Positions 1 through 6,833 of a DNA stretch of 10,442 nt are shown piece by piece. The translations under genes were made by a program, and so were the position numbers. The stretch lies in the NCBI GenBank assembly GCA_030044295.1, contig JASHWB010000067.1, positions 1 to 10,442 of the forward strand, in the 5' to 3' direction. Each line of letters begins with the position of its first letter. Positions within the stretch are counted from its first letter, which is position 1. The DNA comes from Candidatus Acidiferrales bacterium (GTDB lineage Bacteria; Acidobacteriota; Terriglobia; Acidiferrales; UBA7541). The notes under the pieces were generated by a model, which had not been told where the DNA came from, did no database searches, and saw nothing but the letters and a program-made list of their open reading frames with translations.

Positions 1-780
1 TGGCGTAATTCCCGCCCGGACCACCATGAGCACGGCGTCACAGAGGTCAGCCAAAATTGCCGAATCGGCGACAGGCAGGCAGGGAGGCGAGTCCACGATA
101 ATCCAATCGAAAACCGGACCGACTCGGTTCAGTAGAGTCGAGAAGCGCCCGTTTGAGAGCAACTCACTCGGATTGGTGACTTCCGTTCCTCCGGCAATGA
201 GGCAAAGGTTCGACGCGCTTCCGCACTGAATCGCGGCGGCTTCATCCAGTTCCCCGCGCAGGTAGTCCGAAAGACCAGGAGAAGGAGGCGCTCCAAAAGG
301 CAGATGTAGGCGAGGACTGCGCAGGTCGGCGTCTATTACGAGCACGCGACGATCGGGCTGGCGGACGATCGCTTGTGCCAAGTTGCTGGTTACGAACGTC
401 TTACCTTCCGCTGGTACGGCGCTAGTGACTAGGAGAGTTCGCAACGGTTGATTGCTACGCAGCTGGTAGAGCCGCGAGCGAAGAGTCCGGAACTGCTCGG
501 CGCCGCGTGGTCCAGATCCTGCGTTGAAGACGTTCACGTTCGGATCGATCTGCCAGTGCGGATGAGAACACCGAGCCATCAGATCCTCGAATCGGAGATA
601 GTTTTGCGAAAGCAGGGAAGATGCGGAAGCCGACAACGGCATTGGCTCCTGCACAGCTGCGGTTACCGCACCGTGCTCTTTCCAGCCGGATTCCACCTCC
701 ACAGGCAGCGTATTCCCCAAAGTTTGAACGTCCGCGCGTTCCTGCTCGGCTTTTTTCAAAGCGTCGTGAATGCGGCTCAT
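1..780 (-). CDS. CpsD/Wzc-type bacterial tyrosine kinase (BY-kinase), 3' end off the window
   Basis: Cytoplasmic P-loop tyrosine autokinase that partners a Wzz-type membrane protein to control EPS polymerisation and export. The 260 visible residues start MSRIHDALKKAE. An EX2RX2R oligomerisation motif lies at E95-R101 (EQFRTLR). Walker A is SAVPAEGKT (120-128, K127), Walker A' is VLVIDADLRSPR (146-157) and Walker B is IIVDSPP (227-233). These three signatures in this order are diagnostic of BY-kinases. No membrane segment is seen, so the kinase is separate from its transmembrane modulator, which is encoded two genes upstream. The start codon overlaps the ATPase stop (ATGA, 4 bp), and an AAGGAA ribosome site lies just upstream, so translation is probably coupled. 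The C-terminal tyrosine cluster that is autophosphorylated in the family would lie beyond the left edge and cannot be checked. Confidence 0.93.
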   Translation of the reverse strand, partial: MSRIHDALKKAEQERADVQTLGNTLPVEVESGWKEHGAVTAAVQEPMPLSASASSLLSQNYLRFEDLMARCSHPHWQIDPNVNVFNAGSGPRGAEQFRTLRSRLYQLRSNQPLRTLLVTSAVPAEGKTFVTSNLAQAIVRQPDRRVLVIDADLRSPRLHLPFGAPPSPGLSDYLRGELDEAAAIQCGSASNLCLIAGGTEVTNPSELLSNGRFSTLLNRVGPVFDWIIVDSPPCLPVADSAILADLCDAVLMVVRAGITP

Positions 781-1724
781 GGCTTCCTTTCGCGCGTCGG
801 CACGGCGCTCATTTGACGAAGGCGGCCGAGGAGTTCATCGAGATTCTCGATTAAGGCTTGTGTGTTGGCCGCCTGTGCCGCTGCCGTAAAGCCAGCCCCC
901 GCAACCGGAGCAATTTCATCCAGCTGAAACTCCCGCGCGACTTCCTCCACGATGCTGGCGGGAACCGGCCGCATGCTGTCGACGTACGCATTGATCATCG
1001 AGTGCTCACACAGAAGATTCACTACACGGGGTATCCCGCAAGAGTATGCGTGGACAGTCTCGATCGCTTCTTTCGAAAAAATCGGTTCGCAATTGGCGCC
1101 AGCAATTCGCAATCGCTCGGCGATATAACCGAAGGTTTCCTCCAGTGTTAACGGACCAGTCCGGCAGCGGAGCGTAATTCTCTGGCGGAGCTGACGGACC
1201 TGCGGGGCCTTGAGCTTTTCTTCCAGTTCCGGCTGACCTGTAAGCACGATCTGCAGAAGTTTCTCAGTGGACGTTTCCAGGTTGGTCAGCAAGCGAATTT
1301 CCTCGAGCACTTCGGGCGAAAGATTCTGCGCTTCGTCAATAATCAGAACAGCCGTCTCGCCTGCCCGATAGCGTTCGAGAAGCCACTGATTCAACCGCAA
1401 CACAATCTGACTTTTTTCCCGCGACTCGCATGGTATTTCGAATTCAGCGAGCATCAAATCGAAAAGGTCGTTCACGCTAAGCCGCGAGTTGAAGATGTAT
1501 GCTGTCGCCATGCGTTGCCCTCGCAGCCATCCGAGCAACCGGTTCAACAGCGTCGTCTTGCCGGTTCCAACTTCCCCGGTCAGCAGAATGAATCCTTTGC
1601 GATTCTGAATTCCGTACATCAAGCCCGCGAGCGCCTCCTGTATCTGCTGCGTAAGAAACAGGTATCGCGGATCAGGGCTTACGTTGAACGGGCTTTCTCG
1701 AAGCCCGAAAAATCGCTGATACAT
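777..1724 (-). CDS. ExeA/GspA-like AAA ATPase of an EPS locus (XrtA-associated ATPase type)
   Basis: A 315-residue AAA ATPase of the ExeA/GspA superfamily. The N-terminus MYQRFFGLRESPFNVSPDP is characteristic of the family. Walker A is GEVGTGKTT (50-58), Walker B is VLIIDEAQNL (126-135; D130, E131), a sensor-1-like LTGQPEL sits at 161-167, an arginine-finger region RQLRQRI at 177-183, and GIPRVVN at 230-236 is sensor-2-like. The C-terminus is an Ala-rich linker (about 272-288) followed by a short helix, with no transmembrane segment and no peptidoglycan-binding domain, unlike full-length ExeA. Short forms like this are commonly found beside Wzz and BY-kinase genes in EPS/PEP-CTERM loci, where their precise role is not established; energising or assembling the export complex is inference. 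The gene starts 9 bp after the Wzz stop, and an AAGG ribosome site overlaps that stop codon. Confidence 0.9.
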   Translation of the reverse strand: MYQRFFGLRESPFNVSPDPRYLFLTQQIQEALAGLMYGIQNRKGFILLTGEVGTGKTTLLNRLLGWLRGQRMATAYIFNSRLSVNDLFDLMLAEFEIPCESREKSQIVLRLNQWLLERYRAGETAVLIIDEAQNLSPEVLEEIRLLTNLETSTEKLLQIVLTGQPELEEKLKAPQVRQLRQRITLRCRTGPLTLEETFGYIAERLRIAGANCEPIFSKEAIETVHAYSCGIPRVVNLLCEHSMINAYVDSMRPVPASIVEEVAREFQLDEIAPVAGAGFTAAAQAANTQALIENLDELLGRLRQMSAVPTRERKP

Positions 1725-1733
1725 TGTTTCGCC

Positions 1734-3248
1734 TTATGGCCTCGTGCCCAAGCTTAGTGCTGGGCCCGCGGATGGTTTCCCGTTTACTACCGGCAACTCG
1801 ACCTTTCCCGTGCCGGGTTCAAGGGCTGGAATCATGGCCAGTACGGGCAAGTGCAACACGAATTCAACATCGCGCTCGCTCCGGATCGACGTGTCTTGGG
1901 TTTCCAACAAAAACGCCAGCCCCAGACCAAGCCCCAAGCCCCCGGCTAAGCCACCTAGCGCAAAAAGTGGACGATTCGGGAATGATGGCGAGCTGGGTAA
2001 GTTCGCCGGGTCGAGCAAGTAGAATTGCTCGCCTTCCTGCTGCTGCGTCAGGTCCTGCGACATCACACTCGCGTCCCTTTTCTTCAGCAGATCATTGTAG
2101 GCATCCAACGCCGTCTGATACCCTCGCGTCAATTCTTTGTACTGCTCCTCGACTACGGGACTCGCTTGAACCCGGCTCTGGTACAGGGCGATCTCCTTCT
2201 TGACCGCCTGCTCTTCTTTGGTTTTCTGCGTGACCGTCTGTTCAGCGGCGTACACTTGTGCGCGTAATTGTGCAATTTGCGGCGGCTCGATTCCATGATT
2301 CGGTATTGGGGTGGCCGGCGCAGCGTCTCCCCCGGCCACAATTCTTTTCTTCAGGGCAGCGATGTCCGCCTTGGCCTTGATTACGTCCGGGTACTGGTCC
2401 GTGTACTGCGTCTGAAGGTCGGCCAGCCTCGTTTGCAGTGCCGCGAGCTGCTGTTGGAGCGTGTCGGGACTGCCATTTGTCTGCGCGGCCTGCCAAGCCG
2501 CCAACTGCTGGTTCAACATCGTCTGTGCAAAATTCTTGTCTTGCTCAGCCCGCGCGAGACCCTGCGTCGCCGCTTCCAGTTGGCTGCTCAAGCTCGTAAG
2601 CAGATTCAGGTTCGTCTGCTCGTCATCCGGCAGCGAACCGATGTAACGCAGTTTGAACGCCGCTAACTTGGCGTCCTGTGCGTCGAGAGCCGTCTTGGCG
2701 TCACTCAGCTGCTGCGAAAGAAAATCCGTCGTCTGCGCGGACCGCTGATTCTGAACCTTTAAGCTTTCCTCGATGAACATCGAAGTCACCGCGGTACATA
2801 CTGCTTGTGCCGTATGCGGATCGTCCATGGTGACGTTCACGAAAAATCCAGGCAGCCCGCTACTGGTTTCGGCCATCGCCTGTACCGGGGTAACCTCAAT
2901 ATCTTTCTGCAGTTTCACCACCAAATCATCCATCGACGCGTGACCGATGTCGTTCGGGAAAAGCCCGAGCTGCCGAATGATCGGCTCGAGCCGTGTGCGG
3001 CTTAGAATCTGCTGCTGGAGGCTGGCCAGTCGCTGTCCAATGTCAACTGTATCCACGGGCTCGACAATTTTCGGAGAAATCGTCGGCGGCTGCACGAGCA
3101 CCAATGTTTGCGACTTATATTTTGCTGGCAGAATGCGCGCCACGCCGTAGGCCAGCGGCGGACCGACTAGTGTCAGCGCCACAATTAAGACCCAGCGTCG
3201 CCGGAGCATAGCGATGTAATCTGCCGGAGTGAGTTCCCGCCGCGTCAT
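1734..3248 (-). CDS. Wzz/GNVR-family polysaccharide chain-length determinant (PCP protein)
   Basis: Inner-membrane polysaccharide co-polymerase of 504 residues. A Wzz N-terminal region (ELTPADYIAMLRRRW) leads into TM1 at about 20-40. A long periplasmic domain follows, with predicted coiled coils at about 172-302 (including YPDVIKAKADIAALKKR) and 322-360. A GNVR-type segment with the EEQYKELTRGYQTALDAYNDL pattern spans about 363-392. A proline-rich LPSSPSFPNRP stretch then leads into Gly/Leu-rich TM2 (about 427-449) and a 55-residue cytosolic tail. The tail has no Walker motifs, so this is the membrane half of a split Wzc-like pair with the BY-kinase downstream. The ATG at 3248 is chosen because GAGGGTGA sits directly before it. 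An upstream in-frame start at 3392 would add 48 unconserved residues and overlap the preceding gene by 88 bp. Confidence 0.92.
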   Translation of the reverse strand: MTRRELTPADYIAMLRRRWVLIVALTLVGPPLAYGVARILPAKYKSQTLVLVQPPTISPKIVEPVDTVDIGQRLASLQQQILSRTRLEPIIRQLGLFPNDIGHASMDDLVVKLQKDIEVTPVQAMAETSSGLPGFFVNVTMDDPHTAQAVCTAVTSMFIEESLKVQNQRSAQTTDFLSQQLSDAKTALDAQDAKLAAFKLRYIGSLPDDEQTNLNLLTSLSSQLEAATQGLARAEQDKNFAQTMLNQQLAAWQAAQTNGSPDTLQQQLAALQTRLADLQTQYTDQYPDVIKAKADIAALKKRIVAGGDAAPATPIPNHGIEPPQIAQLRAQVYAAEQTVTQKTKEEQAVKKEIALYQSRVQASPVVEEQYKELTRGYQTALDAYNDLLKKRDASVMSQDLTQQQEGEQFYLLDPANLPSSPSFPNRPLFALGGLAGGLGLGLGLAFLLETQDTSIRSERDVEFVLHLPVLAMIPALEPGTGKVELPVVNGKPSAGPALSLGTRP

Positions 3249-3249
3249 T

Positions 3250-3257
3250 TCACCCTC
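3250..3257 (-). promoter_or_regulatory. Ribosome binding site fixing the Wzz start
   Basis: On the minus strand GAGGGTGA lies two bases before the ATG at 3248. It supports the 504-residue start over the longer reading frame that begins at 3392. The 56-bp gap (3249-3304) between the beta-barrel stop and this start is the only sizeable spacer in the operon. I saw no terminator hairpin in it. Confidence 0.7.
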
Positions 3258-3304
3258 ACTTGAACCTTCGTGTCGAACGTGATTCGGATCATCGGTTGAA
3301 TTCG

Positions 3305-4792
3305 CTAAAACAGCAGCGGGTGTTGATGCCAGCTCAAACCTATTGAAATCAGTTGCCTCACGACACTCGTTCCGCAGGAAGTCCCTATGCAAAACGTCGC
3401 GCTAGAAGCCTGGTACTGCATCTGATAAGAAAGAGTTAAGGCCATTGTTTCGGTGAATGGGCGGGCGAAGCTTGCGCCCGCAAACCAGTAGTCGTAATTT
3501 CCCGCGGTTAGCGAGCTGCCGGAAACCGGCAGGGCAGAGTTTCGTGCGTACCCCGCGGATAGTCCGCTCGAAAACGTCCGCGACATTTTACGGGTTAAAC
3601 TCCCAGTGACCGTATCGCTGACCGAACCAGCCTCGACGCCTGACCCTGCTGAGACGCCGTGCCAGTAGGTGAGGCTAGTGCCTATCCTCTGAAACTGGTA
3701 GTTCAGGCCCGAATTAAGCGTCCAGTAGACGCGCGGCGTTGAAGAGTTCGATGCTCCCGAACCACTCCCTGTACCACCAGAACCTCCGGTTCCCTGACTG
3801 AAAGTCGCTATCTCGGGGCCAGCCGCTACTTGGAAAGAAAGGCGGCCGGTCACTCGCCGACCGTACGAGCCTTCGATTGAATGTGTATAGATCGATTGAC
3901 TCAGGCTGCTATAGCGAAAGTCGCTGAAAGCATAGAAGAGAGCCACCGTGTCGTGGCGCGTAACTTGATAGTTGTAGCCGCCCTGGAAGATCACGTCGCC
4001 AGAATCGACAAGGTTATTTCCGTAGAAGTGCAGCAAGGAGTAGCCGCCCGCCATCGTTATCGAACTGCGCGGGGTTAGGAAGGTGTCGAGTTGCACTACC
4101 GACGAATTAGCCAGGTTTTGTCCCTGTCCCGTGAGGATGGACTGGCCAGTGGTGAATCCGGGACCCAAGCTCGTCGAACCAGTTCCCAGCAGGGGCAGGC
4201 CGCCAACCCCGCCGAACCCAAGACTCGCCTGCGGCAGATAGCTCATTTGATCGAGAAATGACAGGGTCGAACGGCGGAACGACAAGCTGTCGGTGAAGCC
4301 CAATTCCTGCACGGTGCCACTAGGTACGTTGCTTTGATTCGAATACATCCCGCCGCCCGTGTACGTGAGCAGCAAATTGGAAGCTCCGGACGTGTGATGC
4401 ACGTCCACTCCGGCAAGGAACGAGGTCCATGTTCCCCAACTCGGCCCCGTTGCACTCTCTGTTGGGTTTGAGTCACCGGTACCGGAAACGTCGACGCGAG
4501 GCTGCCAATAACTGCGCTGGTTGCTGACTTCGCTCATCGAGATGTATTGCGCTCCGGATAGCGGCCTCGTGTCCGGAGCGATCGTTTGGGAGTCATCGCC
4601 CTGGTCCGCCGAATCGGACGAGAGCGGCGAGTGATAGGCCGGGATCGGCTCGGCCGACTGATTTTGCTGGTTCTGTGTATCCGTGCCGTCGGATTGCTGC
4701 GCTTTGGCCGCGGGAGACACGACGGACCAGAGGCCTAGCAGCCCGAGCAGCAGCCAAACAGCGCTGAAATTTGAAGTAATGGATTTGCGCAT
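3305..4792 (-). CDS. Outer-membrane beta-barrel protein of an EPS locus, putative export porin
   Basis: A 495-residue secreted protein. It has a Sec signal peptide (basic MRKS, hydrophobic core about 11-26, likely cleavage after AKA, residue 31) and a Ser/Asp/Gln-rich linker to about residue 95. The rest alternates short amphipathic beta-strands with Gly/Ser/Thr/Asn-rich turns, and it ends in a terminal Phe (LISIGLSWHQHPLLF), as expected of a BAM-assembled barrel. A Gly/Ser low-complexity loop lies at about 335-351, and two nearby cysteines (C468, C473) could form a disulfide. Position and composition resemble the outer-membrane proteins of XrtA/PEP-CTERM EPS loci, but I cannot assign a family with certainty. 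It starts one base after the OPX stop (TGA-A-ATG) with no clear ribosome site, suggesting translational coupling. A pore role for the EPS is inferred from this pairing. Confidence 0.82.
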   Translation of the reverse strand: MRKSITSNFSAVWLLLGLLGLWSVVSPAAKAQQSDGTDTQNQQNQSAEPIPAYHSPLSSDSADQGDDSQTIAPDTRPLSGAQYISMSEVSNQRSYWQPRVDVSGTGDSNPTESATGPSWGTWTSFLAGVDVHHTSGASNLLLTYTGGGMYSNQSNVPSGTVQELGFTDSLSFRRSTLSFLDQMSYLPQASLGFGGVGGLPLLGTGSTSLGPGFTTGQSILTGQGQNLANSSVVQLDTFLTPRSSITMAGGYSLLHFYGNNLVDSGDVIFQGGYNYQVTRHDTVALFYAFSDFRYSSLSQSIYTHSIEGSYGRRVTGRLSFQVAAGPEIATFSQGTGGSGGTGSGSGASNSSTPRVYWTLNSGLNYQFQRIGTSLTYWHGVSAGSGVEAGSVSDTVTGSLTRKMSRTFSSGLSAGYARNSALPVSGSSLTAGNYDYWFAGASFARPFTETMALTLSYQMQYQASSATFCIGTSCGTSVVRQLISIGLSWHQHPLLF

Positions 4793-4793
4793 T

Positions 4794-5420
4794 TCAGGGA
4801 ACCATGATCTGATCCCCGGCTCGCAGAGCGATGTTTTCGTCTGTGCGCTTTCCGGAGATCACGTCCTTATAGTCGAACGAGAACTTCTTCTGCTTTCCGT
4901 CTTGCTGACGAAGAACGTAAATCTTCTTCGTATTCGCGAACATTGTGAATCCGCCTGCACTGGAAAGCGCTTGCAACACGTTCATTCCGGGGAGCAGTGG
5001 ATACGCTCCCGGTTTTGTCACTTCGCCGAGGATGTAAACTCGCTGGCTGTTAATTTGCGTCACCATTACGGTGACCTGCGGATCGGTGATAAATTTCTTC
5101 AGCCCGTCGGTGATGTTTGCGGCCAGCTGCATCGGAGTCAGGCCGGCCGCCTGAACGTCGTTAAGGAGTGGTAGTGAAATCCTCCCGTCGGGTCGAACCT
5201 CCACCGCGCGCGTCAACTCCTTTTCTTTCCATACGTCAACATCCAGCATGTCTTGGGGCCCGATTACGTAGCTCGGGTCCTGCGTCGCGGATTTGTGTAC
5301 GCTTGGAGCCTGTGTTCCGCTTTCGCTGGTGTCACTGGACGTGTTCGCTGGGGACTGAGCGCGTACCGCCGCAACGCCAGCGAATAGCACCAAAACTAAA
5401 ATCCATTTCAACTGTCGCAT
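4794..5420 (-). CDS. Wza-like polysaccharide export (OPX) protein, short form with one SLBB domain
   Basis: A 208-residue periplasmic protein. The signal peptide spans residues 1-21 (cleavage after AVRA). A Poly_export domain runs about 51-122 (YVIGPQDMLDVDVWKEKEL, VRPDGRISLPLL, FITDPQVTVMV). One SLBB domain follows at about 126-208 (VYILGEVTKPGAYPLLPGM, LQALSSAGGF), ending right at DQIMVP. It has no lipobox cysteine and no C-terminal amphipathic helix, so unlike E. coli Wza (about 380 residues) it should not form its own outer-membrane pore. The ATG at 5420 is preferred over an in-frame TTG at 5438 because GGAGAAGGG lies directly before it. The gene begins 14 bp after the regulator stop and is followed one base later by the beta-barrel gene. 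Confidence 0.93.
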   Translation of the reverse strand: MRQLKWILVLVLFAGVAAVRAQSPANTSSDTSESGTQAPSVHKSATQDPSYVIGPQDMLDVDVWKEKELTRAVEVRPDGRISLPLLNDVQAAGLTPMQLAANITDGLKKFITDPQVTVMVTQINSQRVYILGEVTKPGAYPLLPGMNVLQALSSAGGFTMFANTKKIYVLRQQDGKQKKFSFDYKDVISGKRTDENIALRAGDQIMVP

Positions 5421-5422
5421 TT

Positions 5423-5431
5423 CCCTTCTCC
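5423..5431 (-). promoter_or_regulatory. Ribosome binding site fixing the OPX start
   Basis: Minus-strand GGAGAAGGG followed by AA and then the ATG at 5420. It decides between this ATG and the TTG at 5438, whose upstream sequence has only a distant GAGGA. Confidence 0.75.
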
Positions 5432-5434
5432 CGC

Positions 5435-6391
5435 TCAATTTGCTTCGTTTTCCTCGACACCAATTTGCTTCAGCTTGTAGAGCAGCGACTTATAGCTGAT
5501 CTGCAACTCGCGCGCGGCTCGCTTTCGATTCCAGCGCGTGCGCGCGAGCGCTTCCATGATGAGCTCCCGTTCGGCCTCTCGCGAGGCCGCCCTGGCCGCC
5601 GCTTTAAGAGAGTATGTCCGGGCGGTCAACGCCTCCGGCTTCTGCGGTAGCGGCGCCAACTGCAGTTCGGAAAGCACCAGCTGTTCGTCACCCAGCACTA
5701 CGATTTTTCTCAGCACGTTCTCGAGTTCACGTATGTTCCCGGGCCACACGTAACCCATAAGCGTCGTGAGCGACTCCTGGCGGAGAGTTGGCTGTCTCCG
5801 GCCCAGCTGAGATGCATGCTTCGCCAGCAGGAATTCAACGAGGGCCGGAATGTCTTCGCTGCGATCACGAAGAGGAGGCAAGCGGAGGCAAACGCCGTTA
5901 ATTCGGTAGTACAGCTCGCTCCGAAAACGCCCAGCCCGGACCTCTTCTTCTAGTTCCCGCGTCGTCGAGGAAATCACACGCGACGAAATTGTGCCCAGTG
6001 CTGGAATCGAGTCCCCGTCTGGGAGCACGTGCAAAAGCCGAGCCTGACAAGCCGAATCTAGATCGGATACCTCATCAAACAGAAGGGTCCCCTGTGCCGG
6101 CTTTCGGTCCGCCGCAGTCCGCAAGTGCCCCGCTAGTTGTGCCATGAGTTTGTCGACATCCGTTGACGCGCAAGTGATTTTGGCCAGCGGGCTGTCACAG
6201 TTTTCGGAGAGCCCATGAATTCGCCTGGCCAGCACCTCTTTCCCCGCACCGCTTTCGCCCATCAGCAGAATCGGAATGTCGGTGCGGGCGATTTCGGCGA
6301 CTATCTTTTCGATGGCCTTCATCGACTGGCTAACCGGCACCACCCAAGTGCCGCTTCCGACTGGCATTAACCGAGCTGAACTGGTAGTCAT
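5435..6391 (-). CDS. Enhancer-binding-protein-like AAA+ transcriptional regulator with Fis-type HTH, lacking the GAFTGA loop
   Basis: A 318-residue regulator homologous to sigma-54 activators. There is no N-terminal receiver or PAS domain; the AAA+ domain starts near residue 20. Walker A is GESGAGKE (45-52), Walker B is GTLLFDE (101-107), the R-fingers are R157 and R163 in GRFRSELYYRI, and sensor II is PGNIRELEN (R221). A Fis-type HTH occupies about 272-312 (ALARTRWNRKRAARELQIS, then YKSLLYKLKQIGV). Between Walker A and B, where activators carry GAFTGA, the sequence reads GHLRTAADRKPAQGT (88-102), about ten residues short. ATP hydrolysis residues are intact, but the sigma-54-contacting loop is absent. 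I re-read the frame here codon by codon and found no frameshift. As first gene of the EPS operon it is probably an autoregulator; whether it activates or represses is unknown. The ribosome site before ATG 6391 is weak. Confidence 0.92.
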   Translation of the reverse strand: MTTSSARLMPVGSGTWVVPVSQSMKAIEKIVAEIARTDIPILLMGESGAGKEVLARRIHGLSENCDSPLAKITCASTDVDKLMAQLAGHLRTAADRKPAQGTLLFDEVSDLDSACQARLLHVLPDGDSIPALGTISSRVISSTTRELEEEVRAGRFRSELYYRINGVCLRLPPLRDRSEDIPALVEFLLAKHASQLGRRQPTLRQESLTTLMGYVWPGNIRELENVLRKIVVLGDEQLVLSELQLAPLPQKPEALTARTYSLKAAARAASREAERELIMEALARTRWNRKRAARELQISYKSLLYKLKQIGVEENEAN

Positions 6392-6470
6392 CTACGGATT
6401 CCCATTAGCTTTGGCCTTCCCCTGCTTCCCACGCCCGGAACACATGCATGCACGCCTAGAGCTCCCGAAG

Positions 6471-6486
6471 TGCAAAGCGATTGCCA
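6471..6486 (-). promoter_or_regulatory. Sigma-54 (RpoN) -24/-12 promoter of the EPS operon
   Basis: Minus strand reads TGGCAATCGCTTTGCA. Against the consensus TGGCAC-N5-TTGCA it differs only in the last base of the -24 box, and the essential GG and GC are exactly 10 bases apart. It faces the regulator gene that opens the EPS operon. The predicted transcription start is near 6460, giving a leader of about 70 nt before ATG 6391. Sigma-54 promoters need an ATP-driven activator, so the EPS operon would be silent without one. Confidence 0.8.
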
Positions 6487-6600
6487 TCGGGATCCTAGTG
6501 TTAGTTTGCCTCTAGCCCCTATAAACGCACTGTTTTCAGCAAATCCTAGTACGTTCGGCCTCTTTAGCGGGGGCCTTCGTAACCCTCTTGGCTTCCACCA

Positions 6601-6630
6601 TTGGGCAAAACTTTTTCCCTTTGTTCCCAA
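6601..6630. repeat. Imperfect inverted repeat in the divergent region
   Basis: Left arm TTGGGCAAA (6601-6609) is complementary to TTTG-TT-CCCAA (6620-6630) with a two-base bulge and a 10-base pyrimidine-rich spacer. It lies about 115 bp upstream of the sigma-54 promoter, a usual distance for an upstream activating sequence of a Fis-type enhancer-binding protein. It is equally about 200 bp upstream of the TPR gene. An operator role is inference only. Confidence 0.3.
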
Positions 6631-6833
6631 CTCCTACCGTCCGCCTGCTGGGTTCTATCGGGGTAGCACTGGAGGCGAGCATAGAGGCAAATACAGCCGG
6701 GCCTGCAACCTGCTGATATTTGGGACTTTCCTGCTGGAACTGGGTCAGACTGTCAATGCACGATTCGCAAGGACACGGGATTGCTGGAGATGCTACGGCC
6801 TAAAAGGATTTTCGCCGAAATTTTTGAGGATTC

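Larger units (their letters stand above)
6392..6833. other. Divergent intergenic regulatory region
   Basis: A 442-bp gap between the divergent EPS operon and the TPR lipoprotein gene. It contains the minus-strand sigma-54 promoter at 6471-6486 and the inverted repeat at 6601-6630. A weak plus-strand sigma-54-like match at 6770-6785 (AGGACACGGGATTGCT) has correct GG-N10-GC spacing but a poor -24 box. I could not find a convincing sigma-70 promoter for the TPR gene, nor a riboswitch or tRNA. Small reading frames crossing it lack ribosome sites and conserved features. Confidence 0.7.

Noticed and set aside
1801..1830. PGTGK in the cytosolic tail of the Wzz protein as a possible Walker A remnant of a fused kinase
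   Set aside because: There is no preceding strand, no Walker B and only about 20 residues follow. The true kinase is a separate gene.
3249..3392. N-terminal extension of the Wzz protein by 48 residues
   Set aside because: It overlaps the beta-barrel gene by 88 bp and adds low-similarity sequence. The ATG at 3248 has a strong ribosome site and begins just before the conserved Wzz N-terminus.
4683..5174. 163-codon plus-strand open frame opposite the beta-barrel and OPX genes
   Set aside because: It lies antisense across the junction of two well-supported genes and has no domain or ribosome site.
5421..5438. TTG start six codons upstream for the OPX protein
   Set aside because: Those six codons contain the ribosome binding site of the ATG at 5420, and a signal peptide starting MRQLKW fits better.
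6699..6714. Second plus-strand sigma-54-like match GGGCCTGCAACCTGCT
   Set aside because: Only the GG/GC spacing and a few flanking bases fit. Matches of this quality are expected by chance in GC-rich DNA.
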